From contig NZ_QEXM01000057.1 of the NCBI RefSeq assembly GCF_004127445.1, forward strand, positions 1 through 64,000: a stretch of DNA of 64,000 bases. Direction: 5' to 3'. Source of the DNA: Streptomyces alfalfae (GTDB taxonomy: Bacteria; Actinomycetota; Actinomycetes; Streptomycetales; Streptomycetaceae). The notes under the pieces were generated by a model. It had not been told where the DNA came from. It worked only from the letters and a program-made list of their open reading frames with translations, and ran no database searches. Positions 17,866 to 26,666 of this stretch are shown here, piece by piece. Both the position numbers and the translations under genes were made by a program. Every line of letters starts with the position of its first letter. Position 1 is the stretch's first letter.

Positions 17866-19221
17866 TCACAGGGCGGCGTCGGGAATCCACGAGCCGTGGA
17901 TCATCGCGGGCACGCGCCGGGGGAGGTGGATGGTGGCGACCGGCGGCACGGTGAGATCGGAGGCGTCGAGGACGAGCATCTTCGAGGCGTCGGCGTTGAG
18001 GTCGCTCACGATGGTCAGGAGGTAGCCCTCGTCCTCCCCGGTGGCGCCGTCCGCCTGGACGAACACCGCCTCGCTGGGCAGTTGGCCGGTGCCGAAGGGC
18101 AGCAGCCGGCGGGCGCCGGTGGCGCGGTCGTACTTCACCAGGGCGTGATGGCCGACGCCGAGGTCGTCGGGGAACGACAGGGCGTACTGGAAGCGGTGCT
18201 CACTGCCGACGAAGTGGTCGTTGATGGTGGGGAACTCCACCGTCAGGTCGTCGGTCTGCTGCTCCCTGACACCCCCCGCGGCCAGGTCGACGGTCCAGCG
18301 GCGGCTGCGCGAACCGGAGTTGGGCTCGGCGCCGCGGTCCGGGGCCCCCACCCACCAGTTCCAGGAGCGCTGCCATCCCTCGCGGCCCACCGTGGGGCCC
18401 TCGACGACGATGTGCCCGGCGGCGTCCTCGTAGGCGTTGGCGACGTGCATGCCGTACCCCTGGCCGACCTCGAACCAGCGGATCTGCCGGGCACCGCCCG
18501 TCCCCCGCGGCATGACACCGATCCGCGAGGCCTGCGCGTCGCTCCAGCCGTACGGGATTCCGGAGTGCTCGCCGGGGTCGAAGGTGACGGAGCCCTCCAG
18601 GAAGACCACGTAGTGCTCGGTGACGGCGAAGTCGTGCTTCAGCGCGGCGCTCGCGCCCGGCACCTCCTGGCTGTCGAGCACCTGGCCGCCGGGGGAGGCC
18701 ACGTGGTGGATCAGGTACGGCGGGAAGGGTGAGGAGGCGAAGAAGTGCAGCTCGCCGCTGACCGGGTCCTCCTTGGGGTGGGCGGTCATGGCGGAGGTGA
18801 GCCTGCCCCCGAAGTCGTACGCGCCCACCGTCTCCAGCTCGGCCGTCAGCTCGAAGGGCAGCGCCGCCTCCGACAGGGCCAGGAGCCGGCCACCGTACTC
18901 GATGACGTGCGTACCGGCCGTGCTGGCCGTCAGATCGGGGCCCTCGTCGGTCAGGTACGGAGCGCCGTCCAGGGCGGGGGTGTGGACCCAGCGGTTGCGG
19001 TACCACTCCGCGCGCCCCTGGTTCAGCCGGATGCCGTGCACCATGCCGCTGCCTTTGAACCAGTGGGTGGGGGTGATGCCCGGCTTGGGGTTGTGGCTGT
19101 TACGGATCAGGCGGCCCGTCAGCTCGGGCGGCAGGGCGCCGTCGACGGCCAGGTCCGTCGCGGTGATCTCGTCGGCGACGGGGGCGTAGTGGCCGGTCAG
19201 GTAGGGCTTGCGCGTCATCAT
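17866..19221 (-). CDS. Carotenoid oxygenase (RPE65/CCD family)
   Basis: A 451-residue non-haem iron dioxygenase with the four-histidine set of the family in order: TAHPKEDP, LKHDFAVTEHYVVF, GYGMHVANAYED and the C-terminal MIHGSW. It has the LIRNSHNP-like N-terminal segment and a GSGMVHGIRL motif. The family cleaves double bonds in carotenoids or stilbenes using O2. No carotenoid biosynthesis gene is in the window, so the substrate comes from elsewhere. Cotranscription with the MDR gene downstream and control by the TetR upstream are suggested by spacing and by the shared motif at 19303. Confidence 0.92.
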   Translation of the reverse strand: MMTRKPYLTGHYAPVADEITATDLAVDGALPPELTGRLIRNSHNPKPGITPTHWFKGSGMVHGIRLNQGRAEWYRNRWVHTPALDGAPYLTDEGPDLTASTAGTHVIEYGGRLLALSEAALPFELTAELETVGAYDFGGRLTSAMTAHPKEDPVSGELHFFASSPFPPYLIHHVASPGGQVLDSQEVPGASAALKHDFAVTEHYVVFLEGSVTFDPGEHSGIPYGWSDAQASRIGVMPRGTGGARQIRWFEVGQGYGMHVANAYEDAAGHIVVEGPTVGREGWQRSWNWWVGAPDRGAEPNSGSRSRRWTVDLAAGGVREQQTDDLTVEFPTINDHFVGSEHRFQYALSFPDDLGVGHHALVKYDRATGARRLLPFGTGQLPSEAVFVQADGATGEDEGYLLTIVSDLNADASKMLVLDASDLTVPPVATIHLPRRVPAMIHGSWIPDAAL

Positions 19222-19302
19222 GGCCTCGATTCCGAGAGGGGCGGGTGGGCACGGGCGGGTCGGGAGTGTGCGTGGCAGAGGTCCGTGCGGTTCTATGTGT
19301 GG

Positions 19303-19319
19303 TCAACCACTCACTCTTT
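19303..19319. promoter_or_regulatory. Putative operator, copy upstream of carotenoid oxygenase
   Basis: TCAACCACTCACTCTTT matches 16 of 17 bases of the sequence at 19950-19966 in front of the TetR gene. It lies about 80 bp upstream of the oxygenase start, in the same orientation in both promoters. Confidence 0.65.
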
Positions 19320-19377
19320 GGGGCTGAAAAAGGGCGACCGCTGGTTCCGTGGACTGCGGTCGCCCGTTCAGAAGGTG

Positions 19378-19941
19378 TCAGTAGTGCGTGATCCCGGCGG
19401 ACAGGGTGCGGGTCCAGGGTGCGGAGACCGCCTCGGCGTCGATGGAGACGAGCAGGTGGCAGAGCATGCCGGTGGCGAAGAACTGCTGCACCTGCTCCTC
19501 GTCGCCCCCCGAAGCGCTGCGGACGTACTCGACCGTGCGGGCGTACCCCGCGCGGACCGCCTCCCTGATCGTCGGCTCGGAGACCGCGGCGGCCTGGGCG
19601 TGCAGCTGGACCAGCATGAGGTCGTTGTCGCTGATCAGGCGGGCGTAGGCGTCGCCCATCGAGGCGAGCACCGCCTCGGGGGCGCTGCTCTTGGCCTTGG
19701 CCGCACCGCCTTCGAGGGCGGCGCGGACCCGGACGAAGCAGTGTTCCACGACCGCGCTGAACAGGACTTCCTTGTTCGGGAAGAGGCGGTAGACGTAGGC
19801 CTGCGAGATGCCGGCGGCCTTGGCGACCTCCGTCGTGGTGGTGCCGAAGTACCCACGCGCCGCGAAGGCTCCGATGGCGGTGCGCAATACCGTCTCGCGC
19901 CGCTCCTCGGCCGTGGACAGCTGCCGGTGTTCCGTCTTCAT
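19378..19941 (-). CDS. TetR-family regulator of the carotenoid-oxygenase operon
   Basis: A 187-residue repressor with helix-turn-helix VLRTAIGAFAARGYFGTTTTEVAKAAGISQAYVYRLFPNKEVLF (about residues 17-60). The start used is ATG 19939-19941; a TTG five codons upstream is possible. Neither has a ribosome site, because the operator-like sequence directly precedes the ATG, so the transcript may be leaderless. The next gene downstream on the same strand, 156 bp away, is the carotenoid oxygenase. Autoregulation plus control of that operon is inferred from the duplicated motif. Confidence 0.88.
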   Translation of the reverse strand: MKTEHRQLSTAEERRETVLRTAIGAFAARGYFGTTTTEVAKAAGISQAYVYRLFPNKEVLFSAVVEHCFVRVRAALEGGAAKAKSSAPEAVLASMGDAYARLISDNDLMLVQLHAQAAAVSEPTIREAVRAGYARTVEYVRSASGGDEEQVQQFFATGMLCHLLVSIDAEAVSAPWTRTLSAGITHY

Positions 19942-19942
19942 G

Positions 19943-19966
19943 TGAGTACTCAATCACTCACTCTTT
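19943..19966. promoter_or_regulatory. Putative autoregulatory operator of TetR gene
   Basis: The perfect palindrome TGAGTACTCA (19943-19952) overlaps TCAATCACTCACTCTTT (19950-19966), the partner of the site at 19303. It abuts the TetR start codon. Confidence 0.65.
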
Positions 19967-20090
19967 TGTGCGTCAAGCGGTGACCGAGCGGTCCATGAGG
20001 GGGGCCCGGCGGCGAAGCTCATGGGTGGGCGACCAGCGGGGAGCGGAGCAGCGAGGCGCTCGGCTCCCCGGGGTCGGCCGGACCGCGGGC

Positions 20091-21599
20091 TCAGTGCTCG
20101 CAGAGGGAGAATGCGCGCTCGTAGATCTGCTCGTTGTGTTCGTCGACGAAGAACGTGCGCTCCTGCATGAGCTGCTCGCGGAAGTCCTTGGCCTGTGCAA
20201 GCGTCATGGTCGACGTGGGGGACCATGGCTGCTGCGGTGGCACGTCGGAGGTCGAGACGATCGTCTCCGACGGGTCGACCAGGAAGAACGCGAGGATCTT
20301 CCGATGTCCCGGGCGGGTGGGGTCCGCGAGGCGGAACGAGCCGACGCGGTGTTGCAGGACGTTCGGGAACGCCAGACAGCGGCCCGCCGGGGTGGATGCC
20401 GAGCCCAGCACCTGGTTCAGCGCGTCTTCGTCCTCCAGGCCGTAGACCTCGCGCAGACCGTCGTCGTCGTTCTGTTCGTAGTCCGGGTCATCCAGTGCCG
20501 CCCGGAAACCCAGCTCGCTCTCGGTGATGTTCTCGCTGTCCCAGTAGTAGATGCCGGTCGAGACGATGCGTTCGTTCAGCATCCCCTCGACATGCCAGGA
20601 ACCGCCGGCGTACTCGGGCTTGTCCGGGGTGAGGTGGATGGTGGCGAGCTTGACGATGACCTGGAGACGGCGGCCGCGCAGGTCCACCCGGGCGGATTCC
20701 CCGGGCGGCTCGGGCGGGGTGAAGGCCGGCGCGTCGGGGACGGCCGGGCGGCGGGTCTCCCACCACTTCTCCAGGGCCTCATGCCACACACGGCGGGCTT
20801 CCGCGTAGGCCTCCTCGTCACTGAAGGCCGCCTTGTCCGGATACACCGGCTCCGCGTCATACCACCCGTAAGGATCGGCCACGATCCGCGGGGGCCGCGG
20901 ATGGCGCAGATCGGTGAGCACATTCTCCAGCAGCGGAAGCATGCGCGTGAAGACGTCCGGCAGGACGGAGGCCAGTTCGCGATGGTTCTCGGGGTGGACG
21001 TTGTTGACGTGGGAACGGAAGGCGGCGACGCCGTCGTCACTGACGTCCACGTCCGTGGGCAACCACTGGAACCTCTCCGAGAATTCGTACTTCGCATAGC
21101 GGTTCGTCGGGTTCCGCCAAGCGCGCTCGGGCCCGCCACTCACCTCTCGCACGAGGCAGAACAGTGAGGGGTGCACCAGGTCCAGTACCTGACCGTCGGA
21201 TCCGGGGTGCCAGTCCAGTTCCGCCGCGGGGACCTCCTCCAGGACCCGGACCGCCGCACGCAGGCGGGCTCTGAGGTCGTCGTCGACCAGGGTGTCCGAC
21301 TGCCACACCCCGTCGACGGCGGACACCTCGATGCCGGTACGTCCGTCGCGGAGCGCGGCGTAATGCGTGAGTTCGGCGAGTACGTAACGCACTTGCGCTT
21401 CGGTGAGCCCCTGGGCGATCGCTTCTCGGGTCCACCGGGCGACGATGTCGTCCTCATGCATCTTGTCGAACCATCCGGGCTTCGCCCGTATGTGCGCGCT
21501 GCACTGCGTCATCTGCAGTTCCCGCAGCGTTCGGGGTGTCGCGAACGCCGCGGAACGAGAAGTGTGAAAAGGCAGCGGGAAAGCAGTCAAGCCGGTCAA
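20091..21599 (-). CDS. DUF4246-domain protein (putative iron/2-oxoglutarate-type fold)
   Basis: A 502-residue protein matching the DUF4246 pattern: TLRELQMTQCSAHIRAKPGWFDKMHEDDIVARW near the N-terminus, GGSWHVEGMLNERIVSTGIYYWDSENITES, and FPNVLQHRVGSFRLADPTRPGHRKILAFFLVDP. The WHVEG and LQHRV histidines are placed like metal ligands of a double-stranded beta-helix oxygenase, followed by the arginine-bearing PGHRKIL, but the family has no established reaction that I know of. It is widespread in fungi and scattered in actinomycetes. I keep the TTG start at 21597-21599 because the conserved N-terminal segment begins before the first internal ATG (21512). Apparently monocistronic. Confidence 0.75.
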   Translation of the reverse strand: MTGLTAFPLPFHTSRSAAFATPRTLRELQMTQCSAHIRAKPGWFDKMHEDDIVARWTREAIAQGLTEAQVRYVLAELTHYAALRDGRTGIEVSAVDGVWQSDTLVDDDLRARLRAAVRVLEEVPAAELDWHPGSDGQVLDLVHPSLFCLVREVSGGPERAWRNPTNRYAKYEFSERFQWLPTDVDVSDDGVAAFRSHVNNVHPENHRELASVLPDVFTRMLPLLENVLTDLRHPRPPRIVADPYGWYDAEPVYPDKAAFSDEEAYAEARRVWHEALEKWWETRRPAVPDAPAFTPPEPPGESARVDLRGRRLQVIVKLATIHLTPDKPEYAGGSWHVEGMLNERIVSTGIYYWDSENITESELGFRAALDDPDYEQNDDDGLREVYGLEDEDALNQVLGSASTPAGRCLAFPNVLQHRVGSFRLADPTRPGHRKILAFFLVDPSETIVSTSDVPPQQPWSPTSTMTLAQAKDFREQLMQERTFFVDEHNEQIYERAFSLCEH

Positions 21600-21958
21600 T
21601 TCGCCTGGTCCCCCCAGTCGGTGTGCGGTGGCCGGAAGACTACTTCAGCGGACCGACGATCCGACGCGTGGGACGACGTCCCGAGGCAGACGCATGGGCC
21701 CGGGATCCGATCCCGGGCCCCTCCACCTCAGCCCGTGCTCCTGCTGCGGCAGCCCGGCTCGATCCGCTGGCCCACCTCATCAACTCCCGCAGCGTCCAGA
21801 TCCGGTGCACGGGCCTCGACCGCGTGCTCGCCGACGCCTGCGACCGCCGGCCGGGCGCCATCAGCCGGGCCAGTGCGCCCGCCACTTCCCCCGGCCTCGA
21901 CCAACGCCCCGCCCCCTGCCCGCGCCGCAGGTGAGAGGCGGCGGATAGCGTTGCGGGC
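21600..21958. other. Intergenic region, no gene recognised
   Basis: This 359-bp gap lies between the DUF4246 gene and the divergent unknown membrane protein. It must hold both promoters. The inverted repeat GGGCCCGGGATC / GATCCCGGGCCC at about 21696-21721 is the only structure I noticed. No open frame here has protein-like composition. Confidence 0.5.
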
Positions 21959-22546
21959 ATGGTGGTGACGGGGAAGCGGCGCGTGCTGTACCGGCAGGGC
22001 ACGGGGTTCTGGCGGATGACGGCGAAGTGGGTTCTTGTCTTCGGGGTCCTGTACCTGTTGGACGGTGCGCTGCTGCGCTCGTGGGGCGATGCTCTCGCCT
22101 GGCCGCTGATCGGGGTCCTGTTGTGGGGGCCGTTCGGCGTCGGGATGGTCTGGTATCCGAAGAAGGACCAGCGGGTCACGTTGACGACGCGTGAGCTGCG
22201 TGTGCGGCGCAAGCGGCTGCCGATGGAGCAGGTGAACCTGCTGCACGTGGCGCGGCTGTGGTTGGAGGGACGGTCGACCGCGGACGATCAGCCGGTGCTG
22301 GAGTGGATCAGGTTCGACCGGGTGGTGTGGGTGCCGCTGCACGACGGGCGCGCGGTCGGCGTCGAGTTCCGCGACCCGGCGGCCTTCGCCAAGATCTTCG
22401 GCGCCTTCGCGGTCGAGGCGTGCGGCGGGCCGGAGATCGTCCGCGCGAGGGTCGCGAGGGCGACCTACCCTGAGCCGTGCCCGGTGCGGCCCCGCCCCAC
22501 CGGCGACAGCGGCACCTGGCTGGACGACCTGGACGTCTTCGGCTGA
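21959..22546 (+). CDS. Membrane-associated protein of unknown function (PH-like layout)
   Basis: A 195-residue protein with two adjacent hydrophobic segments (WVLVFGVLYLLDGALL and ALAWPLIGVLLWGPFGVGMVWY, about residues 23-62) followed by a soluble region TLTTRELRVRRKRLPMEQVNLLHVARLW...EFRDPAAFAKIFGAF. A membrane hairpin plus a beta-rich domain of the kind seen in bacterial PH-like proteins is a loose possibility. ATG 21959. It is 83 bp upstream of the Fic gene on the same strand. Confidence 0.65.
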   Translation: MVVTGKRRVLYRQGTGFWRMTAKWVLVFGVLYLLDGALLRSWGDALAWPLIGVLLWGPFGVGMVWYPKKDQRVTLTTRELRVRRKRLPMEQVNLLHVARLWLEGRSTADDQPVLEWIRFDRVVWVPLHDGRAVGVEFRDPAAFAKIFGAFAVEACGGPEIVRARVARATYPEPCPVRPRPTGDSGTWLDDLDVFG

Positions 22547-22629
22547 GATCCGGGAAGCCGCTGGGTGGGCAGCGTAGACCCGGGAAATCCCGTTGAACGG
22601 GTGCCGGGGGCACGTGGCAGGCTTGCGCG

Positions 22630-24027
22630 GTGATCGTTGAACTGGCCCCTCAGTTTCTGCACTGGGACGAGGTGGACCCCGCGCGTCATCCCTTCGACGA
22701 GGTGTCGGCAGCGCAGGTGGTGCACGCGCTCGGACCGGCCAGGTGTGTTCCGAGCCGCCCGGACATCCCGTTCGCCGACTCGGCGATGAGCGCCTGGAGC
22801 CACGGCGAGGCCCGGTTGTGGGCCGACGCCATGTCGCAGGCCCTCGTCGAGCGCTACGGGCGTTGGACACTGGGCTGGCGTTGGGCGCACGACGAAGGGG
22901 ACTTCGACGGAGGTCCGGTGGGGAACTGGTGCTGCCCGCGCGACTCGATCACCACCCCGGAGGAGACGCTCCCCCGTGTCGTCGCCGCCCTGCGCGAGTG
23001 GCGCGGATGGCTGGAGAGCCTGGCCGGGTGGTTCGACGCGTACCCGCTGGAGTTGGCCGATGTGGGGGACCAGCGGATCCTGTGGGAACGCGCGGCCCGA
23101 AACCTGATCCTGCACGTGACCGACCGTACGGGCTGCGGCAGCGGCTGGTACGGGCACTGCCGCCAGGTGCTCACCTGGTTCCTCAGCCGATGGGGCATCG
23201 CACCCGGCACCGCGCGCGACCTGGTCGACCAGGCCATCGGGGGGCGGTTCCTGAGCTGGACCGGCCCGGACATCGTCCTGGTCGATGACGTCGCGGAGCG
23301 GCTCTCGCTGTCACTGCGGCCCGATGACGGCACAGCTTCCGCCGAACCCCTGGCGGACCATCTGGAGCGATGGCTCGCGGTGCGCGCGGCCGTGCCGTGG
23401 CAGGAGGCCCCAGGCAGCGGCGCGGACACACCCCTGCCCCCCTCCCGCGACGGCGCCGCGGAGGACATACGCGCCTTCGACGGCGCCGTGGACCCCGCCC
23501 GCGCCGAGGGCCTGCTCGCCGCTCTGGAACGGATGCGGTCCGACGCGGCGCGCGGCGCCCCGCTCGACTTCGAACTGCTCCGCGGCTGGCAGCGGCACGT
23601 CCTGGACACGCCGAGGCCGCCGCTGTTCCGTGCTTCGCCCGCCTTCGCGAAAGGCGGCCGCGAGCGCTACGGAATCGGCCCGGACACCCGCGCCCGCCTC
23701 GACGCCTGCCTGGCCGAGAGCGCGAAGGACGGTGAGCGGCCCCTTCCCCTGACCGCCCGGGCCGCCCGCGCCTACCTCGACATCTGCTTCTTCCACCCGT
23801 TCGACGACGGCAACGCCCGGTCGGCCTTCCTCGCCCTGCTCTTCGTCCTCGCCCGCGAGGGCGTCACACTCAGCGGAGTCACCCTCCTCCGCCGTGTCAC
23901 CTTCGAAGCGGGAAACGCCCAGGACCCGCTGATCCTCGCCCGGTACATCGAGAGCCACCTCACCGAGACCCGGCGCACCGCCGCCTCGCCCGACGCGGTC
24001 AGTGAGTCCCGGAGAGCAGGGAGTTGA
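22630..24027 (+). CDS. Fic-domain protein
   Basis: A 465-residue protein. The C-terminal region has the Fic core HPFDDGNARSAF (about residues 397-408) preceded by ARAYLDICFF. Fic proteins transfer AMP or other phosphate-containing groups from nucleotides to target hydroxyls, with the histidine as base. The usual HxFx(D/E)GNGRxxR is altered here to GNAR with no second arginine at the usual place, so nucleotide binding may differ or be lost. The N-terminal 280 residues (WCCPRDSITTPEETLPRVVAALREWRGWLE, RNLILHVTDRTGCGSGWYGHCRQVLTWFL) are not a family I recognise. GTG start at 22630. Its end overlaps the convergent PEP-mutase-like gene by 29 bp. Confidence 0.8.
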   Translation: MIVELAPQFLHWDEVDPARHPFDEVSAAQVVHALGPARCVPSRPDIPFADSAMSAWSHGEARLWADAMSQALVERYGRWTLGWRWAHDEGDFDGGPVGNWCCPRDSITTPEETLPRVVAALREWRGWLESLAGWFDAYPLELADVGDQRILWERAARNLILHVTDRTGCGSGWYGHCRQVLTWFLSRWGIAPGTARDLVDQAIGGRFLSWTGPDIVLVDDVAERLSLSLRPDDGTASAEPLADHLERWLAVRAAVPWQEAPGSGADTPLPPSRDGAAEDIRAFDGAVDPARAEGLLAALERMRSDAARGAPLDFELLRGWQRHVLDTPRPPLFRASPAFAKGGRERYGIGPDTRARLDACLAESAKDGERPLPLTARAARAYLDICFFHPFDDGNARSAFLALLFVLAREGVTLSGVTLLRRVTFEAGNAQDPLILARYIESHLTETRRTAASPDAVSESRRAGS

Positions 24028-24817
24028 GTTCGGGGAAGGCGATGCCTTCGCCGAGGGAGTCGTAGCCGCCGGCGCCGAAGAGGTCCTGTGCGGCGCGGCG
24101 GGCGGCGGCGTAGGCGGCCTGCGCCACGCCCGAGCCGAGACTGACGCGAGCCACGCCGAGGGCACCGAGCTCGGTGACGCTCGGGGCGCCGGGGCCGGCC
24201 ATGACGTTCAGCGGTACGGAGATGTCCGCGACCAGCGCGGTGATGGTGGCGGCGTCGGTGACACCGGGTACGAAGATGCCGTCCGCGCCCGCGTCGACGT
24301 ACAGACGCGCTCGGGTCAGGGTCTCCTTCAGCCGGGTGTCCGGGTCGCCGAGACCGAAGAGGAAGGTGTCGATACGGGCGTTGAGGAACAGGTCCGCGCC
24401 CGCCCGGTCGGCACTCCGCCGGGCCGCGGCCAGCCGCGCAGCGAGCTCGGCCGGGGGACGGGCGCCGTCCTCGATGTTGACGCCGACGGCGCCCGCCGCG
24501 AGCACCCCGGTGACGGTCTCGGCGACGTCGGCGGCGTCCTCGCCGTATCCGCCCTCGATGTCAGCGGTGACCGGCACCGCGACGGCGGCGGCGATCCGGG
24601 CGATCAGCCTGAGTGCTCGGTCGCGGCTGAGGGCGTCACCGTCCGGAGACCCCAGCGACCAGGCGACACCGGCACTGGTGGTCGCGATCGCGGGAGCGCC
24701 CGCGGCCTCGATGACGCGGGCGCTCGCGACATCCCAGGCGTTGGCGAGCCCGAGAGGCGCGGCCGGGGTGTGCAGGGAGCGGAAGAGGCGGGCGTTGTCC
24801 GACTGCGTGGTGGTCAT
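23999..24817 (-). CDS. Isocitrate lyase / phosphoenolpyruvate mutase family protein
   Basis: A 272-residue TIM-barrel enzyme: LGLANAWDVASARVIEAAGAPAIATTSAGVAWSLG near the N-terminus, then VPVTADIEGGYGEDAADV and GAVGVNIEDGARP, the metal-binding acidic motifs of the PEP mutase/ICL superfamily, and ADGIFVPGVTD. The KKCGH cysteine loop of isocitrate lyase is absent, so the closer relatives are oxaloacetate decarboxylase/2-methylisocitrate-lyase-like or PEP phosphonomutase-like proteins; the reaction is open. ATG at 24815-24817. The gene runs convergent to and overlaps the 3' end of the Fic gene. Confidence 0.88.
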   Translation of the reverse strand: MTTTQSDNARLFRSLHTPAAPLGLANAWDVASARVIEAAGAPAIATTSAGVAWSLGSPDGDALSRDRALRLIARIAAAVAVPVTADIEGGYGEDAADVAETVTGVLAAGAVGVNIEDGARPPAELAARLAAARRSADRAGADLFLNARIDTFLFGLGDPDTRLKETLTRARLYVDAGADGIFVPGVTDAATITALVADISVPLNVMAGPGAPSVTELGALGVARVSLGSGVAQAAYAAARRAAQDLFGAGGYDSLGEGIAFPELNSLLSGTH

Positions 24818-25054
24818 GGACGCAGTCAAACACCAGCCGACGCCCGGCTTCTGGCAGGAACCCGACACGGACGTCGACCCCGCGACGGGTGGCGACCGGC
24901 CGTCCGCCGGTGCTCCCCTGCTGGTCAGGCGACCCGAAGCGAGTGGCAAGGGCATCGCGCGCCGGGAAGCGATGCGGAAATCCGTACAACCGTTCCCCTG
25001 TGTCGTAGGTCTTGAAGGCGTATTTTCGATCACACCTATAGGGGGGAAACGGAC

Positions 25055-26491
25055 GTGCGACGCCACATCCGTCACGCCATCGCGTTCGCCGCGGCGGCCA
25101 CCACGCTCAGCGGAGGCATCGTGGCCTCCACCGGCACCCAGGCCGAGGCCGCCACCGCGGGCCCCGCGCCCACCCGGTACTCCGACGACTTCAACGGCGA
25201 CGGATACCACGACCTGGCCGTCGGTTCCCCGAACGCCGACGTGGACGTCACCGGCGCGGACGGGGCCACCACGAAGGCGTGGGGCGCGGGCTATGTCACC
25301 GTCTCGTACGGCGGCAAGTACGGCGCCCAGAAGACCGGCCTGAAGGCCGTCACGCAGAACAGCCCCGGAGTGCCGGGCGACCCGACGCAGAGCGGGCGGT
25401 TCGGGCAGGTCCTCACCAACGGCGACTTCAACGCCGACGGCTACGCGGACCTCGCCGTGGGCGCACGGGGCCAGGTCAGTCTGCTCTGGGGCAGCCGCAC
25501 CGGCCTCAAGGGCGGCACCCTGATGGACGACCCCATGAACTGGTCCGACATCGGCACGGTGCTGAAGGCCGGTGACTTCACCGGCGACGGGAAGACCGAC
25601 CTGGTCGTCGGCTACTCCACGTCGCTCCGCCTCTTCAAGGGTCCCTTCAAGGCGGACGGCACGCCCGTCTCGACGCAGAAGGTGGACACCGGTCGCAACT
25701 ACCCCGTCTTCACGGACGCACAGGACCGTATCGCCGTGGGCCGCGTCAACAAGGGGTCCATCGACGACCTCGTCGTCCTCGGCGAGGAGCGCAAGCGGGG
25801 CCGTGTACTCCTCGGCGGGGCCTCCGGGCTGCGCCAGACCCCGGCCACCATCCGGGGTGGCAACAGCGTCGCCATCGCGGACTTCGACAAGGACGGCTAC
25901 GGCGACATCGCCGTGGGTGACGCGCAGTCCACGCTCGACACCGAATACGCCGCAGGCGTGGTCCGGGTCAACTACGGCTCGTCCAACGGAGCCGACGAGG
26001 ACCGCAGCACGCGGGTGTTCACGGAGGACACCGCCGGCATCCCGGGCGGCGTGCAGCAGGGCGACCGCTTCGGCGCCTCCGTCGCTGCCGCCGACCTCAA
26101 CCGCGACGGCTACGCCGAGCTGGTCGTGGGCGCCACCGGTGAGCGCAAGTCCACCTGCGAGCACTGCTACATCACCGGCGGCGGCTTCTACGTGCTGAAG
26201 AGCTCGTCCAGGGGCGTCACCGGCACCGGAGCCACGTTCTACGCCCACAACGCGTCCGGCCTGCCCCGCCCCACGGGCACGTACCGTATCCCCTCGCACC
26301 TCAAGACCACGGACCTGAACAACGACAAGCAGCCCGAGATCACCATCCCGGTCCGGTCCAGCGTGCCGGAGGTCTGGTCGGTCGGCACGAAGAGCGGCAA
26401 GGTCGCCGGTGCCTCGCCCACCCGTGTGGTGAAGCCGCCGGTCGACTCCCAGGTCAGCGCAGGCACCGAGTTCGGCGTCCTCGCCCACTGA
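25055..26491 (+). CDS. Secreted FG-GAP (integrin-like beta-propeller) repeat protein
   Basis: A 478-residue exported protein. The signal peptide (RRHIRHAIAFAAAATTLSGGIVAS...QAEA, about 1-32) is followed by repeated FG-GAP/VCBS units such as DDFNGDGYHDLAVGSPNAD, GDFNADGYADLAVGA, GDFTGDGKTDLVVGY, ADFDKDGYGDIAVGD and ADLNRDGYAELVVGA, which bind calcium through DxDxDG loops and form a beta-propeller. No catalytic domain is visible, so it is probably a surface or extracellular binding protein. The GTG start at 25055 follows a GGGGGGAAA ribosome site. Two hairpins follow the stop. Confidence 0.9.
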   Translation: MRRHIRHAIAFAAAATTLSGGIVASTGTQAEAATAGPAPTRYSDDFNGDGYHDLAVGSPNADVDVTGADGATTKAWGAGYVTVSYGGKYGAQKTGLKAVTQNSPGVPGDPTQSGRFGQVLTNGDFNADGYADLAVGARGQVSLLWGSRTGLKGGTLMDDPMNWSDIGTVLKAGDFTGDGKTDLVVGYSTSLRLFKGPFKADGTPVSTQKVDTGRNYPVFTDAQDRIAVGRVNKGSIDDLVVLGEERKRGRVLLGGASGLRQTPATIRGGNSVAIADFDKDGYGDIAVGDAQSTLDTEYAAGVVRVNYGSSNGADEDRSTRVFTEDTAGIPGGVQQGDRFGASVAAADLNRDGYAELVVGATGERKSTCEHCYITGGGFYVLKSSSRGVTGTGATFYAHNASGLPRPTGTYRIPSHLKTTDLNNDKQPEITIPVRSSVPEVWSVGTKSGKVAGASPTRVVKPPVDSQVSAGTEFGVLAH

Positions 26492-26507
26492 CGGTGTGCG
26501 CCGTCTC

Positions 26508-26584
26508 GCCCCCGGGGCCGCGCACCGCTGCGGCGGGACGCCGGCTCCCGGGGGCACAACCACCCCCGTGAGTACGGTGGTTGT
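26508..26584 (+). terminator. Tandem hairpin terminator after FG-GAP gene
   Basis: First hairpin: GCCCCCGGG (26508-26516) with CCCGGGGGC (26547-26555). Second: ACAACCACC (26556-26564) with GGTGGTTGT (26576-26584), followed by TCCCCT. Both stems are perfect. Confidence 0.65.
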
Positions 26585-26666
26585 TCCCCTAGGACGCGAC
26601 GGCCGCCTCGGCGGCTCGTGCTGCCGGTGTGACCACACCGCCCTGCGGCGGGGTAGTTTCGCGATC

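Noticed and set aside
16723..18732. 669-codon plus frame opposite the MDR and carotenoid-oxygenase genes
   Set aside because: No motif and biased composition; the minus strand encodes two well-conserved enzymes.
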